Assembly: GCA_008931825.1 (NCBI GenBank)
Contig: QXVZ01022462.1
Coordinates: 31,264-95,263 of the forward strand
Direction of reading: 5' to 3'
DNA length: 64,000 nt
Origin: Phallusia fumigata
Lineage: Eukaryota; Chordata; Ascidiacea; Phlebobranchia; Ascidiidae
Of the stretch, positions 24,247 to 37,676 are shown one piece after another. The number at the start of each line of letters is the position of its first letter. Position 1 is the stretch's first letter. A program made the translations under genes and the position numbers. The notes below the pieces were generated by a model. That model saw only the letters and a list, made by a program, of their open reading frames with translations, searched no databases and had not been told where the DNA came from.

Positions 24247-26099
24247 CTAAGACAGTACACTTAATGCTGTTACATGAGAGCAAGCAAAGCTGGATATTGG
24301 GATGTTTAACATGCTTTTCGCGTGAAAATTTATTTTTTTGAACGAAGAAAAAAACGACGCCGGGAAAGTATACGTGGGTGGCTGCGAGTTAGTGGGAGAC
24401 GATGTAGCTTCTGAAGTAGATGAACAATGCGTTGCAAAATGGTTCCAACTTCCCTCTGTAAATCCATAAAAAGCTTTTACAAAACGCCTGTGTTTACAGA
24501 AACCCAGTTAAACTCACCCAAGCTAGGACGTCGTTTCTTAGAATGGGGTTCAAGGTTGGCAGGTTGCAGTGCCACTTTGTTTCGTTTTGCTAAATTGAAC
24601 AAAATCTTAATTAGGGTGTTGTTCATGCTAAACACGGTTCTTACCAAGCAAAACTGAATCACGTAGGGGTACAGATAATGATCGCATGCCCTGGTGATGT
24701 TGGCCCAGGATTCATTGAATGTTGCCCTGAAAGTGGAAAGAGAAGATTAAGTGAACAATGCATAGTTAACAATTTAATTATGATGGTTTAAAACGCTGAT
24801 TCTTTCTCCTTGTCGGTGCCCACTTTAAAATGACCAACTAGTTCTCGTAAACCCCTTTTAATAATTTGCAAAAATTATTGTTCTCTTGTTAAAACAACAA
24901 ACCAACATGGAACACCCTTGGAACAGATCTCGTAGCCCTGATAGGTACGAGTACCCCTGAATAAGAACCCCTGGCATAGAAGGTATTTTTTAGAAGGTGT
25001 TGCTCTTATCACATGTTCTTTGTTTCGAATCGCTCGCATACTCGCCCGAAGTTGGAGCTGGCCAAACAGCGATTCGTAATTGCGGATGTGTATTTATCTG
25101 ACATCATACTCACGTGGGAACCCTTGAAGTGTTCACTTTGCAAACTTCATTGCATGCGTGGTACAATGTCATGATCAGAGTTTGTAATTGTCCTTCTTTG
25201 CACTTCAGCTGGACAAAAACGGAAAGGCATCATGATTAGGCTAAACATTTTCTCCAAACGTATTAAAATAAAGCCTACTTCTTGGGTGTTTTGCTGATCT
25301 GAGTTTGGTTTCCATTGAGATGCTGACGTGCAAGCGGCTTGTGATTCGACCTGGGCACAAAGGTCTTGTTTTATTTTGTAAAAAAACTTTGAATTAGCTA
25401 GCTTGTCATAAGCTGATACCGCTTGTTGACTCTCCTAGGACAAAATAGTGTATTGTCAAAATTTACAACGCGGAATGTTTGTAAAGATTCCTTTTAACAA
25501 ATGAATTATGGTTGTGTTAAATCTGTTTGCAGTGGAAAAATTTAATTAAAATGTCACCAAAGATTTTCAAGATTTTTGTAATTATAATTACTACTATTAC
25601 ATGCTTGTGCAGTCGTGCATTGTTAGTAAATTTGCATTGCAAAGGTCGGCAAAAATTTACCATAAAGTTAGGTGTGCTTACAATTAATTGTTGAAAACGT
25701 CATGTGGGCGCAAACAGTAATCGGTCGGAAACATTTTACTCTTTAACGGCAACTGTGGTTTAAAAATATCTTACTACAGCACCCCTATTCATGTAACCTA
25801 TAAAGTTCTTCCTGTTCTTTGTTGTACTCAATCGGACTTAATCTTTCATCCCATTTTGTAAGTTAAACTACCGTTGAAAGCGGTAGGGTGACTCACCGGG
25901 TAGGTGTCACACAACAGGTTAGTGCTCTCGTCTAACGCAGCAAAAAAGAGCCTCTTTTTCGCATTTGAAGTTCCTGCCATTGGCAAAGATACAACGCCCA
26001 GCAAAGCGATGACTACTGCATAATACAACAACGAATAAAGACGAGGCGATTTCGAAATTTTCTTAAAACACGACTTTTTGTGCAACAAAGTTAAACGAA
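24247..26099 (-). CDS. Family B, copy 3: intact cysteine-rich secreted or type II membrane protein
   Basis: Five minus-strand exons with matching phases throughout: 26099-25897 (phase 0), 25350-25279 (phase 0), 25208-25114 (phase 2), 24726-24518 (phase 1), 24455-24247 (stop TAG). Total about 262 residues. The first exon carries basic residues followed by a hydrophobic segment (YSLLYYAVVIALLGVVSLP), a signal peptide or anchor. The rest has regularly placed cysteines (LLCDTYP, AACTS, LKCKEG, YHACNEVC, RACDHY, IQFCL, THCSS) and an N-glycosylation site NES plus NIT, then a basic KKRRPS stretch and a Ser/Thr-rich tail. No in-frame ATG precedes the hydrophobic segment, so an upstream exon should supply the start, unless translation begins at the ATG of MAGTSNA. 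No known family recognised. Compared with copies 1 and 2, one short intron is missing and read through in frame. Confidence 0.6.
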
Positions 26100-29000
26100 A
26101 AAACTTTTCAGGTTGCTACAAAAACATTAGGGCTTGGGCTAGAGATAGAAATGTTATATAACAAAGTAAAGCACGTGACAAAACAGTTTATAGGTTGTTA
26201 CATAACAGGCAATTCAAAGTTTTGCTTCTTACCTATAAAAGTCCATTGTCTGATTCCGCTTCCTGTGATAGTACGAGTTTGTTCACCTCTATCGGCACAT
26301 GCAACACAAAACATTTTTTACGTTTTGGGGAGGGGTTAAATTTACTAATATGACTTCCCTTTTTTTCCTTTTAAAAAAAAAAATTTAATTCACCCCAATA
26401 CCTGTCGGTACATGAGTTTGTACACAAAAATACACAGGCTTATATAGAACAGCCTACGGAGAGCTCCACTAGATGAGCTGGATTTGCCGCCCCGCCGCAA
26501 CAATTTTAAAAAAGTATTAAGGATAAGCGAACAAGTTTTGTTGTCCCTCGAAAATGCATTTATGTTGGTAAAGGGCTTTAGCATTACTCAACCCTTCTCA
26601 CACAAACATGCACTTACTTTTCCATACTGCATCTAAATTCGTTTCACGCGAATCCAGGACTCTGGTCTAAGCAACGATGTAGTTCTCTAAGTAATAATAA
26701 AACTACATCGTTCTTTTATGCAGATGATCTTTTTTCTTCTGTAGCGATTTATCTTTAATGAGGTCTTTGAGCAGTTCCGTGCAGTCTAAAGTTTCCGCAT
26801 GTGCCTTTTTCACAAGCAAAAACCAAACGTTTGGGTATAGGCATCCGCATCCTAAATCTTCATAGAATCGAAACGGCAAATTTGTCGCAGAGGGGAACCG
26901 AGTCTACACGATTTGCTGCAGGCCTTGGTTGCGTTTCGTGGATAGTTTCTTGTTCCTCGACTGGTGTTCAGAGGAGAAACTGAAACACGTAATATCAACC
27001 ATTTTTTAAAGGTGGATTTTGCAAAAAACAGCCAACAGCAATACATGGGCCAAAGCTTAGCCTTTAGTCTATTGCTAATTAGGCAGTTAAACGCAACATT
27101 AAAAGTCAACAGGTTTTAAATGCATTTGGCGTGTCTTTTGAAACCAAATTTTCTTGCGCATTTAGAATTTCTCCCTAACCGTGAATGAACCACAAACTAA
27201 CATGATAAAATTCATATTTTCGAAAAGACAAGACGCTACTGCAATTTTCGTTCTCCTGACGATGTGGGTAGTATTAGCAAGTAAAATAAATAATTAAAAG
27301 TGGTACGCGCACCCAGTTTGAAGCGGCAATGAAAATCGTGCATGAAGCCTGACCTACTTAATATTAACTTCTAATGCAGTTTTGAAGTGTTTTACTTTGC
27401 TTGCAAAACTGACAATCATTGTTGAAATTTCTGTTGAAATCAGTTTTACCGGCATGATTTACACAGTTTAAGTCGGTAAAGTGGCTTCAAAATCAAAACT
27501 GTCGTGCTAAGCAAAACATGCAAATCATTGCATTTTTGTTTTAGAGAATTTAAAATTTTGATCTATTTTGTTTTAGTAAAATTAAAACAATTAAAAAAAC
27601 AAATTTTGATCCTAAGCGCAATTGGTCCAATCTGGTAAATCAAGACTGCTGCACGAACGATCTTTTCAGTTCCTGCCATCCTAAAATCCTAATTAGGAAA
27701 TACAGCCAGCGGGACATAATAGAAGATGACGTCAACCTGTTAGAGAGTGTGCGTAGAAATCGCCATTTTAGCTCGCCGCTGCGAAAACCTGGCAGACTTC
27801 AGATCGCGACGATACAAACACTCCACAAGCTAAACACAAAACGACTTGACTTTTACAAAGTCACTTGCGACAGGAAGTAGTTTCTTCGATATAAGTTTTA
27901 AAACATAAAATTAAATGTCAACAATTGTCCCTATGTCAGATGCAAGGCAAAAAAGTATTTCACCACATTTATACATGTCATTCATTTTGCTTTCACTAAA
28001 TTGCCTCAAGAAAAAGTGATCAGATATAAGTCTTCGCTGTGCAAACAGACACAACGCGATCTTTTCACTTTCGTGCTTTAGGTAAACCGCCAAATCCAAA
28101 ACATTTTAGGCTTCAAGCTCGTCGCGTGTGCAAAAGACCAAAAGCCTTTCTCGATATTTGCTTTAGGAACTGAAAAATTGTCACAAGAAAAACTATTAAA
28201 CCAACTTTACACTTTGCAATATTGTGCATTCCTCACCTTTCCTAAAACCCCACTTTCTTGAAAAAGAAACATGAAAGTCATGTTTAATGCACATCTACAA
28301 AACAAATTATCGCAATATTGACATAACTTTTGACGAAAATGTTAAAAATGCCATGATAATAACTTGCTTTTAGTTCAGATGGTTTCCAAATTTAAATTTC
28401 AAATTGGTAACAAATGTTAATTTAAGCTGATGGCCCACAAAAAATAATTGTTCCAACTCTAATATCTAATGTCAAAAGTTTTTATCAAGCCATATGATAT
28501 TTGCTCAACACAGCAGTAAATTGAAAGCTAAAAAATGATCTTGTTTAAACAAATTATTTTTTAAATTTAGGAAAAACTCTGTTAATATTTGATCCCCTTT
28601 TGCAGTTATTTACACTGGTCTTTTATATGGGTCCAATGCACTTTTCGGATAAGAGAATGTGTCAAACAACAATAGGATCAAATTTTAAAAATCAAGGGTG
28701 TATGTGCTTGAAAAAAGTAATATAGTGCCAAAATTTTTAGAGGATTTGGTGGTTGTAATTGTAAAAAACAAAATATATTGTAATTGAGGTGTTAATCATA
28801 CAATGCAGAGCAACTACGCAATAAATTTTACGTTTTTTGCGTTATGCAGTAACCAATACACATCAAAAACGATGTAGCCTATGTCTACCAAACACAAGAC
28901 AAGGGTTACTTGGCACTCAAAAAACGAAATTTATTTTTAGTTAAAAAATTTTGCTCTACTGTCGTTTAAATAATTACTTTCATAAACTAAGAATGACATG

Positions 29001-30464
29001 GCTGTCAATTCGTGTGGTAACATGTCTAAACAAATCCATCAATAGTTGAAAGATTTTACTTTGCCTCGGGCGATGTCAACCCACACCTGCGGTGCACTGT
29101 TTGCCACAGCTGCATTCGAGCCTGCAGGTTGCAGCATTGTTTTGGGGGTAAAGGCACCTTTTGCATTGCGCCAGTCACCAAAGGAACATTTCACAACCAC
29201 AAAAAATATGCAGCTTTAAATCGCGGGAAAGAATGACGCTTGCTGAATCTCACACATATTTTTGTGTTAATTTAAACACACTTTTATATTTTAAAAAAAA
29301 ACAGCTTTAATAAAACTAAGCTAAATTACTTTAAAAATTTTAATCGCTTTGTAAAATTTTTGTTGTTTTGTATTCTGTAAAACTTACTACAGTCCGAAAA
29401 ACTGATAATGATTTTATAGTTTAGCACACACAAACACAGGAAATACCCTAAACTAAACAAATTCAGAATTTATGTGCAAAATAGGAAGTGTGGAAATACA
29501 TGTGGTGCGCTATGACGATTTTTCACTGTTTAACCTTTTCTACAGTTTTTTTGGTTTAGTTTACACAAGCAACATAGTAAAAACTCTGAATAAAACTGAA
29601 AAAATAAAATGAAAATCACAAAATAAAAAATAAACTGAAAATCACAAAATAAATGGTTAAAATTGTAAACATACGGCCTAAAAAGCCCTAATTCGTAGTA
29701 TGTGTTTGTCGGCATTTAAACAAAAACTGTACTTCTCCACGTCAACAAGAATAATGTTTTACATTGTTTTGCGGTAGGCGTGGCTGGGTGCAATATTTTA
29801 AGTTAAAAAAATATTATTTTGCCTTTGGTAAACTTGGGCAAAAAAGATATTTAAAGATATTTTTTAAAGATATTAAAAAGATATTTTTTGAAAAGTCCAA
29901 TTTTGAATAGTTTTCAATTGAAAAAATTGCGCCTAAAGTGTTTGAAATAGCGGTTTTTATTTCTAAGCTAAAGTTTACTTATGGTTTGTTTATTTGTTTA
30001 TCTAATAGGTGCGTTAAAAGTTATTTAGCAGTTCTGGGATATATTCGCATCTGTTTCTAGTCTAAAATTCTAAACACACTTTCTGGTGAAATGTAAGATC
30101 CAATTTTGCATTGCAGTTAAATAAGATCCCATGAAAACTTTTGACTATAAGTGGACGGAAAATGTGCCACCGTAAAGTTAAGCAATAATTTTAGATTTTG
30201 TTCGATGTTTTTGGAGATGGCAAAACGCGTCAAATCCTAATGGTCGTGTTGCCTGTGCTAAACTCTAAGAAAATAGCCAAAAGCGGTTTAGTTAAGCGCG
30301 GTGACTTTAACTGCCTCGAGTAATATGCCGTTAGATAAAATTTACGCAAAACTTTACAATTCCGGTGCTGACGTCCTATTAAATTCCTGCAGTAGCAATT
30401 CATCTAAAAGGCAAACTGCTACCTTGCCGATACCCGCTGAAGGAAAATCAGCAAAAGTGTGGAC
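26100..30464. other. Gene-poor stretch
   Basis: No supported exon. Contains a palindromic CRE-like TGACGTCA at 27727-27734, and short AT-rich direct repeats at 29580-29655 (GAAAATCACAAAATAAA twice) and 29845-29890 (AAAGATATT reiterated). Confidence 0.4.
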
Positions 30465-32296
30465 TTAAAAAAGGTTGGTAAAAAGTAAATGAAATGCAAA
30501 GAACACGAAATGGCTACATAGAAATGTGCAGACCTAAATACCATCAAGAATGGCATATGGGTTTTAGCAATGGAAAGCTACTGACGCCAACCGTTTATTT
30601 TATTGCGGGTTTTAGTATATGTGTTTTTAAACCCAATTCAAAAATCTGTCTTTGCTGCTTGACGATTAGAAATTTTATTGGTTCACAAAACACAAAAATC
30701 CGTAACCTTTATCGCTACAGGGAAATTTTTTGTCAGTCGAAAAAATAAATTATTTATTAGAAGGTATATGTCTTGAGTTCGTTTTTTTTTGTGTTTGATA
30801 TTTTGATTAAGCGTTTTCCAGAATCAACCTTAAGTCGTACAAACCATTGCATTTGGGTTAACTGTTATTTACAAATAATGCATTTTCCTATTTTGTGGTC
30901 AGAACCGGGTCTTAGTCTAAAATTATGATTTATATGTTCACAAAAAGTTTACAATAAACTTAACGACTCAATAAAATAAAATGCAACTGCATACGATTTT
31001 GCGGTAAATGCCAAGCCTAAATGTTTCTTACTAACCTTGGTCGCCATTTTGTGCACTTAAACTTTAATATTTTTACAAATAGAGTTGCATATTCAATTTA
31101 GTTTATGTAACGGTGGTTATTTGATTAACGAGGGTAAAGATTTTTGTTAACTGTTGTTTTTTGGTGAAAATTAATGAAGAAAATGTTGTGGAAGGTGACA
31201 CGTCGCAGTAAATTAACCCACTTGTGAAAATTAGACATTGTGATCAACAATTATAAACACTGTTTAGTTAAACTTATATGTGGAGTCTGTTATGGCAGAG
31301 TTAAAGAATTCATGTACTCTTGCTTAATTTGCATGCTTGAACTGTTTGGGAGTAGAAGTAGAAGTAAAGCTACCTTTTTTGTGCGGGAAGCAAATCTTAG
31401 CAATTTTTAATGAAAATGCTCAAAACATGCCTCCCAGACTCCTTCCTTCAGGCAACACACGCGACTGGAAGAAGTACTGCAAGAGTTTATCGCTTTTACG
31501 CAGCGACTTATTTGAATTTAATTGCTTATTTCTGCCGCGTTTGCGCACAACCTAGGCCGCCGAAATCGTCTCGACAACTTTTTTCAAATTGCGTTTTTCA
31601 ATGATTTGCGAAAGATGATCTGGTTCGGGGGATAAGGCTTTACTTTACCAAATGTAGAGGGTTGCGCGTCTGTACTTAGTCTATTTTATAAAACAAAACA
31701 GCGTACAAAACACATTGTCTTCACTATAAAACTGTGAATAACTGTATTTTCAAATTGTTCAATTGCAATTGGCGCGATTTTCCCGCACGGTTGGTAAAAA
31801 ACGATTTATTGGCAAGCAACCTGCACAAAATGTAAAAAAGATAATAATCAAAGTCAAAAAAAGGGCAAAAACTTTGTTTTTTTAAGCAAAGCCTACGGGC
31901 CGGCTATGTGCAGATAATTATGGTGTTATAATTGGGGCGACTAAAGATCTAACAAGGCTTTAACAATTCCTTTTTGTTTTAGTAAGTGATGAGTCTGTAG
32001 CAAATAGTTTTTTGTTTCAAAACAAACCAGCATTAAAAAAATTACAAAACGGCATTCGGATTTAAACCTCACGGTTGAAAATACACCAAGATAAAATAAA
32101 TGTTGGAAACAGTGATTAAAGACGCAGCCGACGGACGCCTAACGATTAGTGCGGACGGATAACTATAACCAGAGCAACTGAGAGTATCACTGGAGAAGCG
32201 AGCGGCGCGAATGGCAACACGACTGGGTTGGTCAGGATGGGTGGATACCAGCCGGTTGAAAAAGGAAAATAGGTAAAGGAAGATGTAAGTGTGGAA
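30465..32296. repeat. 1.83-kb direct repeat, unit 1
   Basis: Starts TTAAAAAAGGTTGGTAAAAAG, and the same start recurs at 32297, giving a period of 1,832 bp. The 3' part (about 30990-32270) is closely matched by 34440-35730. An 84-codon frame (30494-30748) is repeated identically at 32326-32580 because the DNA is identical; it has no recognisable similarity. No transposase or reverse transcriptase motif and no clear terminal repeats were seen. Confidence 0.75.
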
Positions 32297-32979
32297 TTAA
32301 AAAAGGTTGGTAAAAAGTAAATGAAATGCAAAGAACACGAAATGGCTACATAGAAATGTGCAGACCTAAATACCATCAAGAATGGCATATGGGTTTTAGC
32401 AATGGAAAGCTACTGACGCCAACCGTTTATTTTATTGCGGGTTTTAGTATATGTGTTTTTAAACCCAATTCAAAAATCTGTCTTTGCTGCTTGACGATTA
32501 GAAATTTTATTGGTTCACAAAACACAAAAATCCGTAACCTTTATCGCTACAGGGAAATTTTTTGTCAGTCGAAAAAATAAATTATTTATTAGAAGGTATA
32601 TGTCTTGAGTTCGTTTTTTTTTGTGTTTGATATTTTGATTAAGCGTTTTCCAGAATCAACCTTAAGTCGTACAAACCATTGCATTTGGGTTAACTGTTAT
32701 TTACAAATAATGCATTTTCCTATTTTGTGGTCAGAACCGGGTCTTAGTCTAAAATTATGATTTATATGTTCACAAAAAGTTTACAATAAACTTAACGACT
32801 CAATAAAATAAAATGCAACTGCATACGATTTTGCGGTAAATGCCAAGCCTAAATGTTTCTTACTAACCTTGGTCGCCATTTTGTGCACTTAAACTTTAAT
32901 ATTTTTACAAATAGAGTTGCATATTCAATTTAGTTTATGTAACGGTGGTTATTTGATTAACGAGGGTAAAGATTTTTGT
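32297..32979. repeat. 1.83-kb repeat, unit 2 (truncated at a single n)
   Basis: Essentially identical to the first 683 bases of unit 1, then cut by n at 32980. Identity this high suggests either a very recent duplication or an assembly overlap. Confidence 0.75.
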
Positions 32980-32980
32980 N

Positions 32981-34100
32981 TGGTTAGAACCGGGTCTTAG
33001 TCTAAAAATATGATTTATATGTTCACAAAAAGTTTACAATAAACTTAACAACTCAATAAAATGAACAAAATGCAACTGCATACAATTTTGCAGTAAATGC
33101 CAAGCCTAAAATGCTTCTTACTAACCTTGGTCGCCATTTTGTGCACTTCAAATTAAATATTATTAACAAATAGAGTTGCGTATTCAATGTTGTTCATATA
33201 ACGGTGGTTTTTGATTAATCAGGGTAAAGGTTCTGGGTAACTGTTGTTTTTTTGTGAAAATTATTGAAGAAAATTGGGAAAGGTGACATGTCGCAGTAAA
33301 TTAACCTACTTGTGAAAATTAGACATTGTGATCAACAATTATAAACACTGGGTTGCTACACTTATATGTGGAGTCTGTTATGGCAGAGAATTTAAGAATT
33401 CATGTACTCTTGCTTAATTCGCATATTTGAACTGTGTGGGAGTAAAAGTAGAAGTGAAACTACCTTTTTTGTGCAGGAAGCAAATCTTAGCGATTCTTGA
33501 CGAAAATATCTAAACCTCCCAGACTCCTTTCTTTAGTCAACCCACTCGACTGAAAGAAGTACTGCAAGATTTTATTTCCATGATCGCTTATACGCAGCAA
33601 CTATTTGAAGTTGAACGAGGTCAATTTTCGCTTGCTTATTTCTGCCGCGTTCACGCACAACCTAGGCCGCCGAAATTGCCTCGACCAATTTAGAGTTTGC
33701 GTTTTTTAGTGATTTGCGAGGAAAAAGAATTTCTGGTTCTGGCGATAACGCCTGTCTTTACCTAATGCGGATGGCTGTAATTCAGTACTTTGTCCTTTTT
33801 ATGACATATATTGGGTGCAAAATAAACTTTTGTCTTTAATACAAAAATACTTACAAAACTATTTTAAATTGTTCAATTGCGATTGCCGCGATTTTCCCGC
33901 ACGTTCGTTGAAAAACGATTTATTGACAAGCAAACTGCATAAAATGTAAAAAAGATAATAATATATTTGGGGCCACTAAAGTTCCAACAAGGCTTTTAGC
34001 AAAATCTGTTTTTTAATAAGTGTTTGGTTTGTGGCAAATAGATTCTTGTTTTACAACAAATCAGCATTTAAACAAACAGCAAACGGCATTTGGATATGCA
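32981..34100. repeat. 1.83-kb repeat, unit 3 (diverged)
   Basis: Begins at the position equivalent to about 30896 in unit 1 (AACCGGGTCTTAGTCTAAAA) and follows the unit with many substitutions and small indels. It is thus an older copy than units 1 and 4. Confidence 0.7.
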
Positions 34101-34435
34101 ACTAGTAGCCATACCATTGTTTGAAATTAATTTGTCAACCTTGTGGTGATTGCGTACCAAAGTTGAAACCAAGTTATCATTGTGGAGTCACAGTTGGGTT
34201 GTTATGTTACAAACTGTGCCTATACACGCCATTTGCGAATGCTGTACTTTCCCCGCTGGGCACCTGTTTGCTTGATTAAAACTATGGTGCTCAATACGGC
34301 TGCTTTGTGTTTTTATTATTATGTATATTTTGCCCCAAAACCTAGTTTATTTTCCGAAAATATAACGTTTTTTTCTCCAACTTTTGACAGAATTGGGTTG
34401 TGGTCTAAAATATGAAATAAATGTTTATGAAATGA

Positions 34436-35735
34436 ATAAATTGCAACTGCATACGATTTTGCGGTAAATGCCAAGCCTAAATGTTTCTTAGTAACCTTGG
34501 TCGCCATTTTGTGCACTTAAACTTTGATATTTTTACAAATAGAGTTGCATATTCAATGTTGTTCATATAACGGTGGTTATTTGATTAACGAGGGTAAAGG
34601 TTTTTGTTAACTGTTGTTTTTTGGTGAAAATTAATGAAGAAAATGTTGTGGAAGGTGACACGTCGCAGTAAATTAACCCACTTGTGAAAATTGGACATTG
34701 TGATCAACAATTATAAACACAGTGTAGTAATGTGGAGTCTGTTATGGCAGAGTTAAAGAATTCATGTACTCTTGCTTAATTTGCATGCTTGAACTGTGTG
34801 GGAGTAAAAATAAAAGTAAAACTACCTTTTTTATGCGGGAAGCAAATCTAAGCAATTTTTAATGAAAATGCTCAAAACATGCCTCCCAGACTCCTTCCTT
34901 CAAGCAACACACTCGACTGGAAGAAGTACTGCAAGAGTTTATTTCTTTATGTCGCTTTTACGCAGCGACTTATTGAATTTAATTGCTTATTTCTGCCGCG
35001 TTTGCGCACAACCTAGGCCGCCGAAATCGTCTCGACAACTTTTTTCAAATTGCGTTTTTTTTGAAAGATGATCTGGTTCGGGGGATAAGGCTTTACTTTA
35101 CCAAATGTAGAGGGTTGCGCGTCTGTACTTAGTCTATTTTATAAAACAAAACAGCGTACAAAACACATTGTCTTCACTATAAAACTGTGAATAACTGTAT
35201 TTTCAAATTGTTCAATTGCAATTGGCGCGATTTTCCCGCACGGATGTGAAAAAACGATTTATTGGCAAGCAACCTGCACAAAATGTATAAAAGGTAATAA
35301 TCAAAGTTAAAAGGCGCAAAAACTTTGTTTTTTTAAGCAAAGCCTACGGGCCGGCTATGTGCAGATAATTATGGTGTTATAATTGGGGCGACTAAAGATG
35401 TAACAAGGCTTTAACAATTCCTTTTTTGTTTTAGTAAGTGATGAGTCTGTAGCAAATAGTTTTTTGTTTCAAAACAAACCAGCATTAAAAAAATTACAAA
35501 ACGGCATTTGGATTTAAACCTCACGGTTGAAAATACACCAAGATAAAATAAATGTTGGAAACAATGATTAAAGACGCAACCGACGGACGCCTAACGATTA
35601 GTGCGGACGGATAACTATAACCAGAGCAACTGAGAGTATCACTGGAGAAGAGAGCGGCGCGAATGGCAACACGACTGGGTTGGTCAAGATAGGTGGATAC
35701 CAGCCGGTTGAAAAAGGAAGATAGGTAAAAACGAC
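34436..35735. repeat. 1.83-kb repeat, unit 4
   Basis: Closely matches unit 1 from about 30985 to its end, including the terminal GC-richer block (GACGGACGCCTAACGATTAG at about 35582). The segment just before it (34240-34340) is itself echoed at 35760-35850, so the repeated region extends beyond this core. Confidence 0.7.
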
Positions 35736-36653
35736 CACGGAAAAAGAAGTCCTACTAAACCTTCACTGCTGGATATTTTATTGCTTGTTTTCAAACTGTA
35801 GTGCTCAAAACGACCGCTTTGTGTTTTTATTTGTACGTTTTGCCCAAAGCCTTAGATAATTTTTGCTTTTAAAATAAGTATCACAGACTTATTAGGTTTT
35901 AGAAGGCTGTACTGTACAAACCCAAGCGACTTTAGAATTGTCATTGGAAGAAGATTTCTAAACATTATGCGGAAAGTTAAAGCATGACAATGTATCCCAT
36001 GCCGACTGAAATTTGATGACAAATCTTTCGTTTTGTAGAACAGTAAGTAGTGTGTTTTTTTGCTTTTATATTTGAGTCGACAAGTTGGTAATTTAAAGGG
36101 AGATTGTGCGCGCAGAGTTGCTAAAAGTCAAATTTGGTACAAACTTAGTTCGTGAAGCTATACATAGTTTGGTTTGAAATAAAATGTATTTTTACTGTGC
36201 ATTTTGACAAATATAAATTTGAAAATTAAATATTTTTGCAGATAATTTTAACAAAATTTTGTTTTCTGTTCTTGTTTCTGTATTTTTGGTAACAAATGCG
36301 GCAAAACAAAATGGCAGGTAAAAATATTTTTGCGTTAAACCGAAAATGACTTACTGGTGCATTAAAGATTGAGCATAAGAATTGTAAATTGCATTTAAAA
36401 CATGTGGTAGGTCACGTTATGGGTTTGTAAAATTGTTTTATTAGTTTAACACCAAAAACTCAGAGGTTGCTATATTAGGAGTTCCAAACGCGTAAGTTTT
36501 GGACGTAGTTTGACTTTTTTCTTACGTTTCGGATGTAGAGGGGAATACACAATCTAGAACGCGGCATAAACGTTCTATCTTGCCGGAACAATTATCTTAT
36601 CTTATGTTTAGATTTGGTGTTTATTCTTATTTTTCAATAATTTCTAAAACGTT

Positions 36654-37676
36654 ATGTCGACGTCGTTTAGTAATAAATGCTCGCACAGTTTTATTGCAAA
36701 AAAAAACAATGAAATAACAGCTTTGCAAAACGTCGTCTTTCAAGAAAAAGAATTTAGCTGGTAAGTGAAACCTGCAATACTAATATTTAATAAGTTGTGG
36801 AAGTGGGCAAGCATAAAAATTTATAATTTTTACAACATGGGTGTTAAACTAAAATTGTCCTGTATGAAACACCAGCAAATAATTGCAATGGGGCTATACT
36901 TGCGATTTATTATTTATTTGTAAATTAGTCGTTTGCAAGAAAACAATGTTTTGCAAAGTAACTTTACAATGTCAGGGCAATAGGGATCTAGGTGAGTATT
37001 TTTTATTTTGATGTTACATTTTTGGGCAAAAGTTGTGTTAAAAATGGCGCGCGGATTGATCAAACGCTAGGTTCGAAAAACGTTAGGTTTTATTAAATCT
37101 CTTTCCCCTTTGTAAATACGATTACGAAAAAATAATATTGGCAAATGATGTGGTTGATTTTTGAAAACGGTGCTATTCTGGAAATGATTAACCACATGCA
37201 TGGCTACTAAATAACAATTGGAAAAGGGGTGTCTAATACGTTTATGCTGTGAAGAAATTATGACAAAAAATGCCAAAACAGGAGACAGGGATGCAAACTT
37301 GTTTGCCCAATGTGCTTTAAAACAAGGCAATTTTGGGTCGCGAGTCCCCCAGAATTAGTGTTACATTTACACCAAATGTACTTTTTTGTCTTTTGACACG
37401 TAAATGCCCGAAGTACAGTTAGATGTTTCTAGAGTGCCAGCAGTTGTCAGCAACTTTGAAAAATGCCATTTGTGTTTTTCAGATGAGGAAGGATCTGAAA
37501 TTGTCCAAAACCTGACCGACTGGCAGATGAAAAGTGCGGTATGCTTGTGAATATGTTTTGGAAAAGAATGTGCACAAAAAGTGCGCTAACATTCCGGGCC
37601 TTGCAGATTTTCGTAAAAGATGTGAACAAAATATACGCTCACATTCCGGCCTGTGCTAATCTAATGTCATTGAAGT
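36654..37676 (+). CDS. Possible small gene with Cys-rich segment, unidentified
   Basis: A first exon 36654-36760 opens with ATG and ends at a strong donor (TG|GTAAGT, phase 2). An acceptor at 37446-37447 joins it in phase 2 (TG|C) to a frame containing NFEKCHLCFSDEEG and IVQNLTDWQMKSA. A donor after 37538 (GCG|GTATGC) and an acceptor at about 37613 would lead to a last exon ending in LMSLK and a stop at about 37674. Alternatively the unspliced sequence carries a shifted frame CEYVLEKNVHKKCANIPG, which would continue a C2HC-like zinc-binding pattern only after a frameshift. A zinc-binding domain is possible but unproven. Confidence 0.35.

Noticed and set aside
32326-32580. 84-residue frame identical to one at 30494-30748
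   Set aside because: Identity follows from the DNA repeat itself. No codon-level evidence of selection can be drawn from identical copies.
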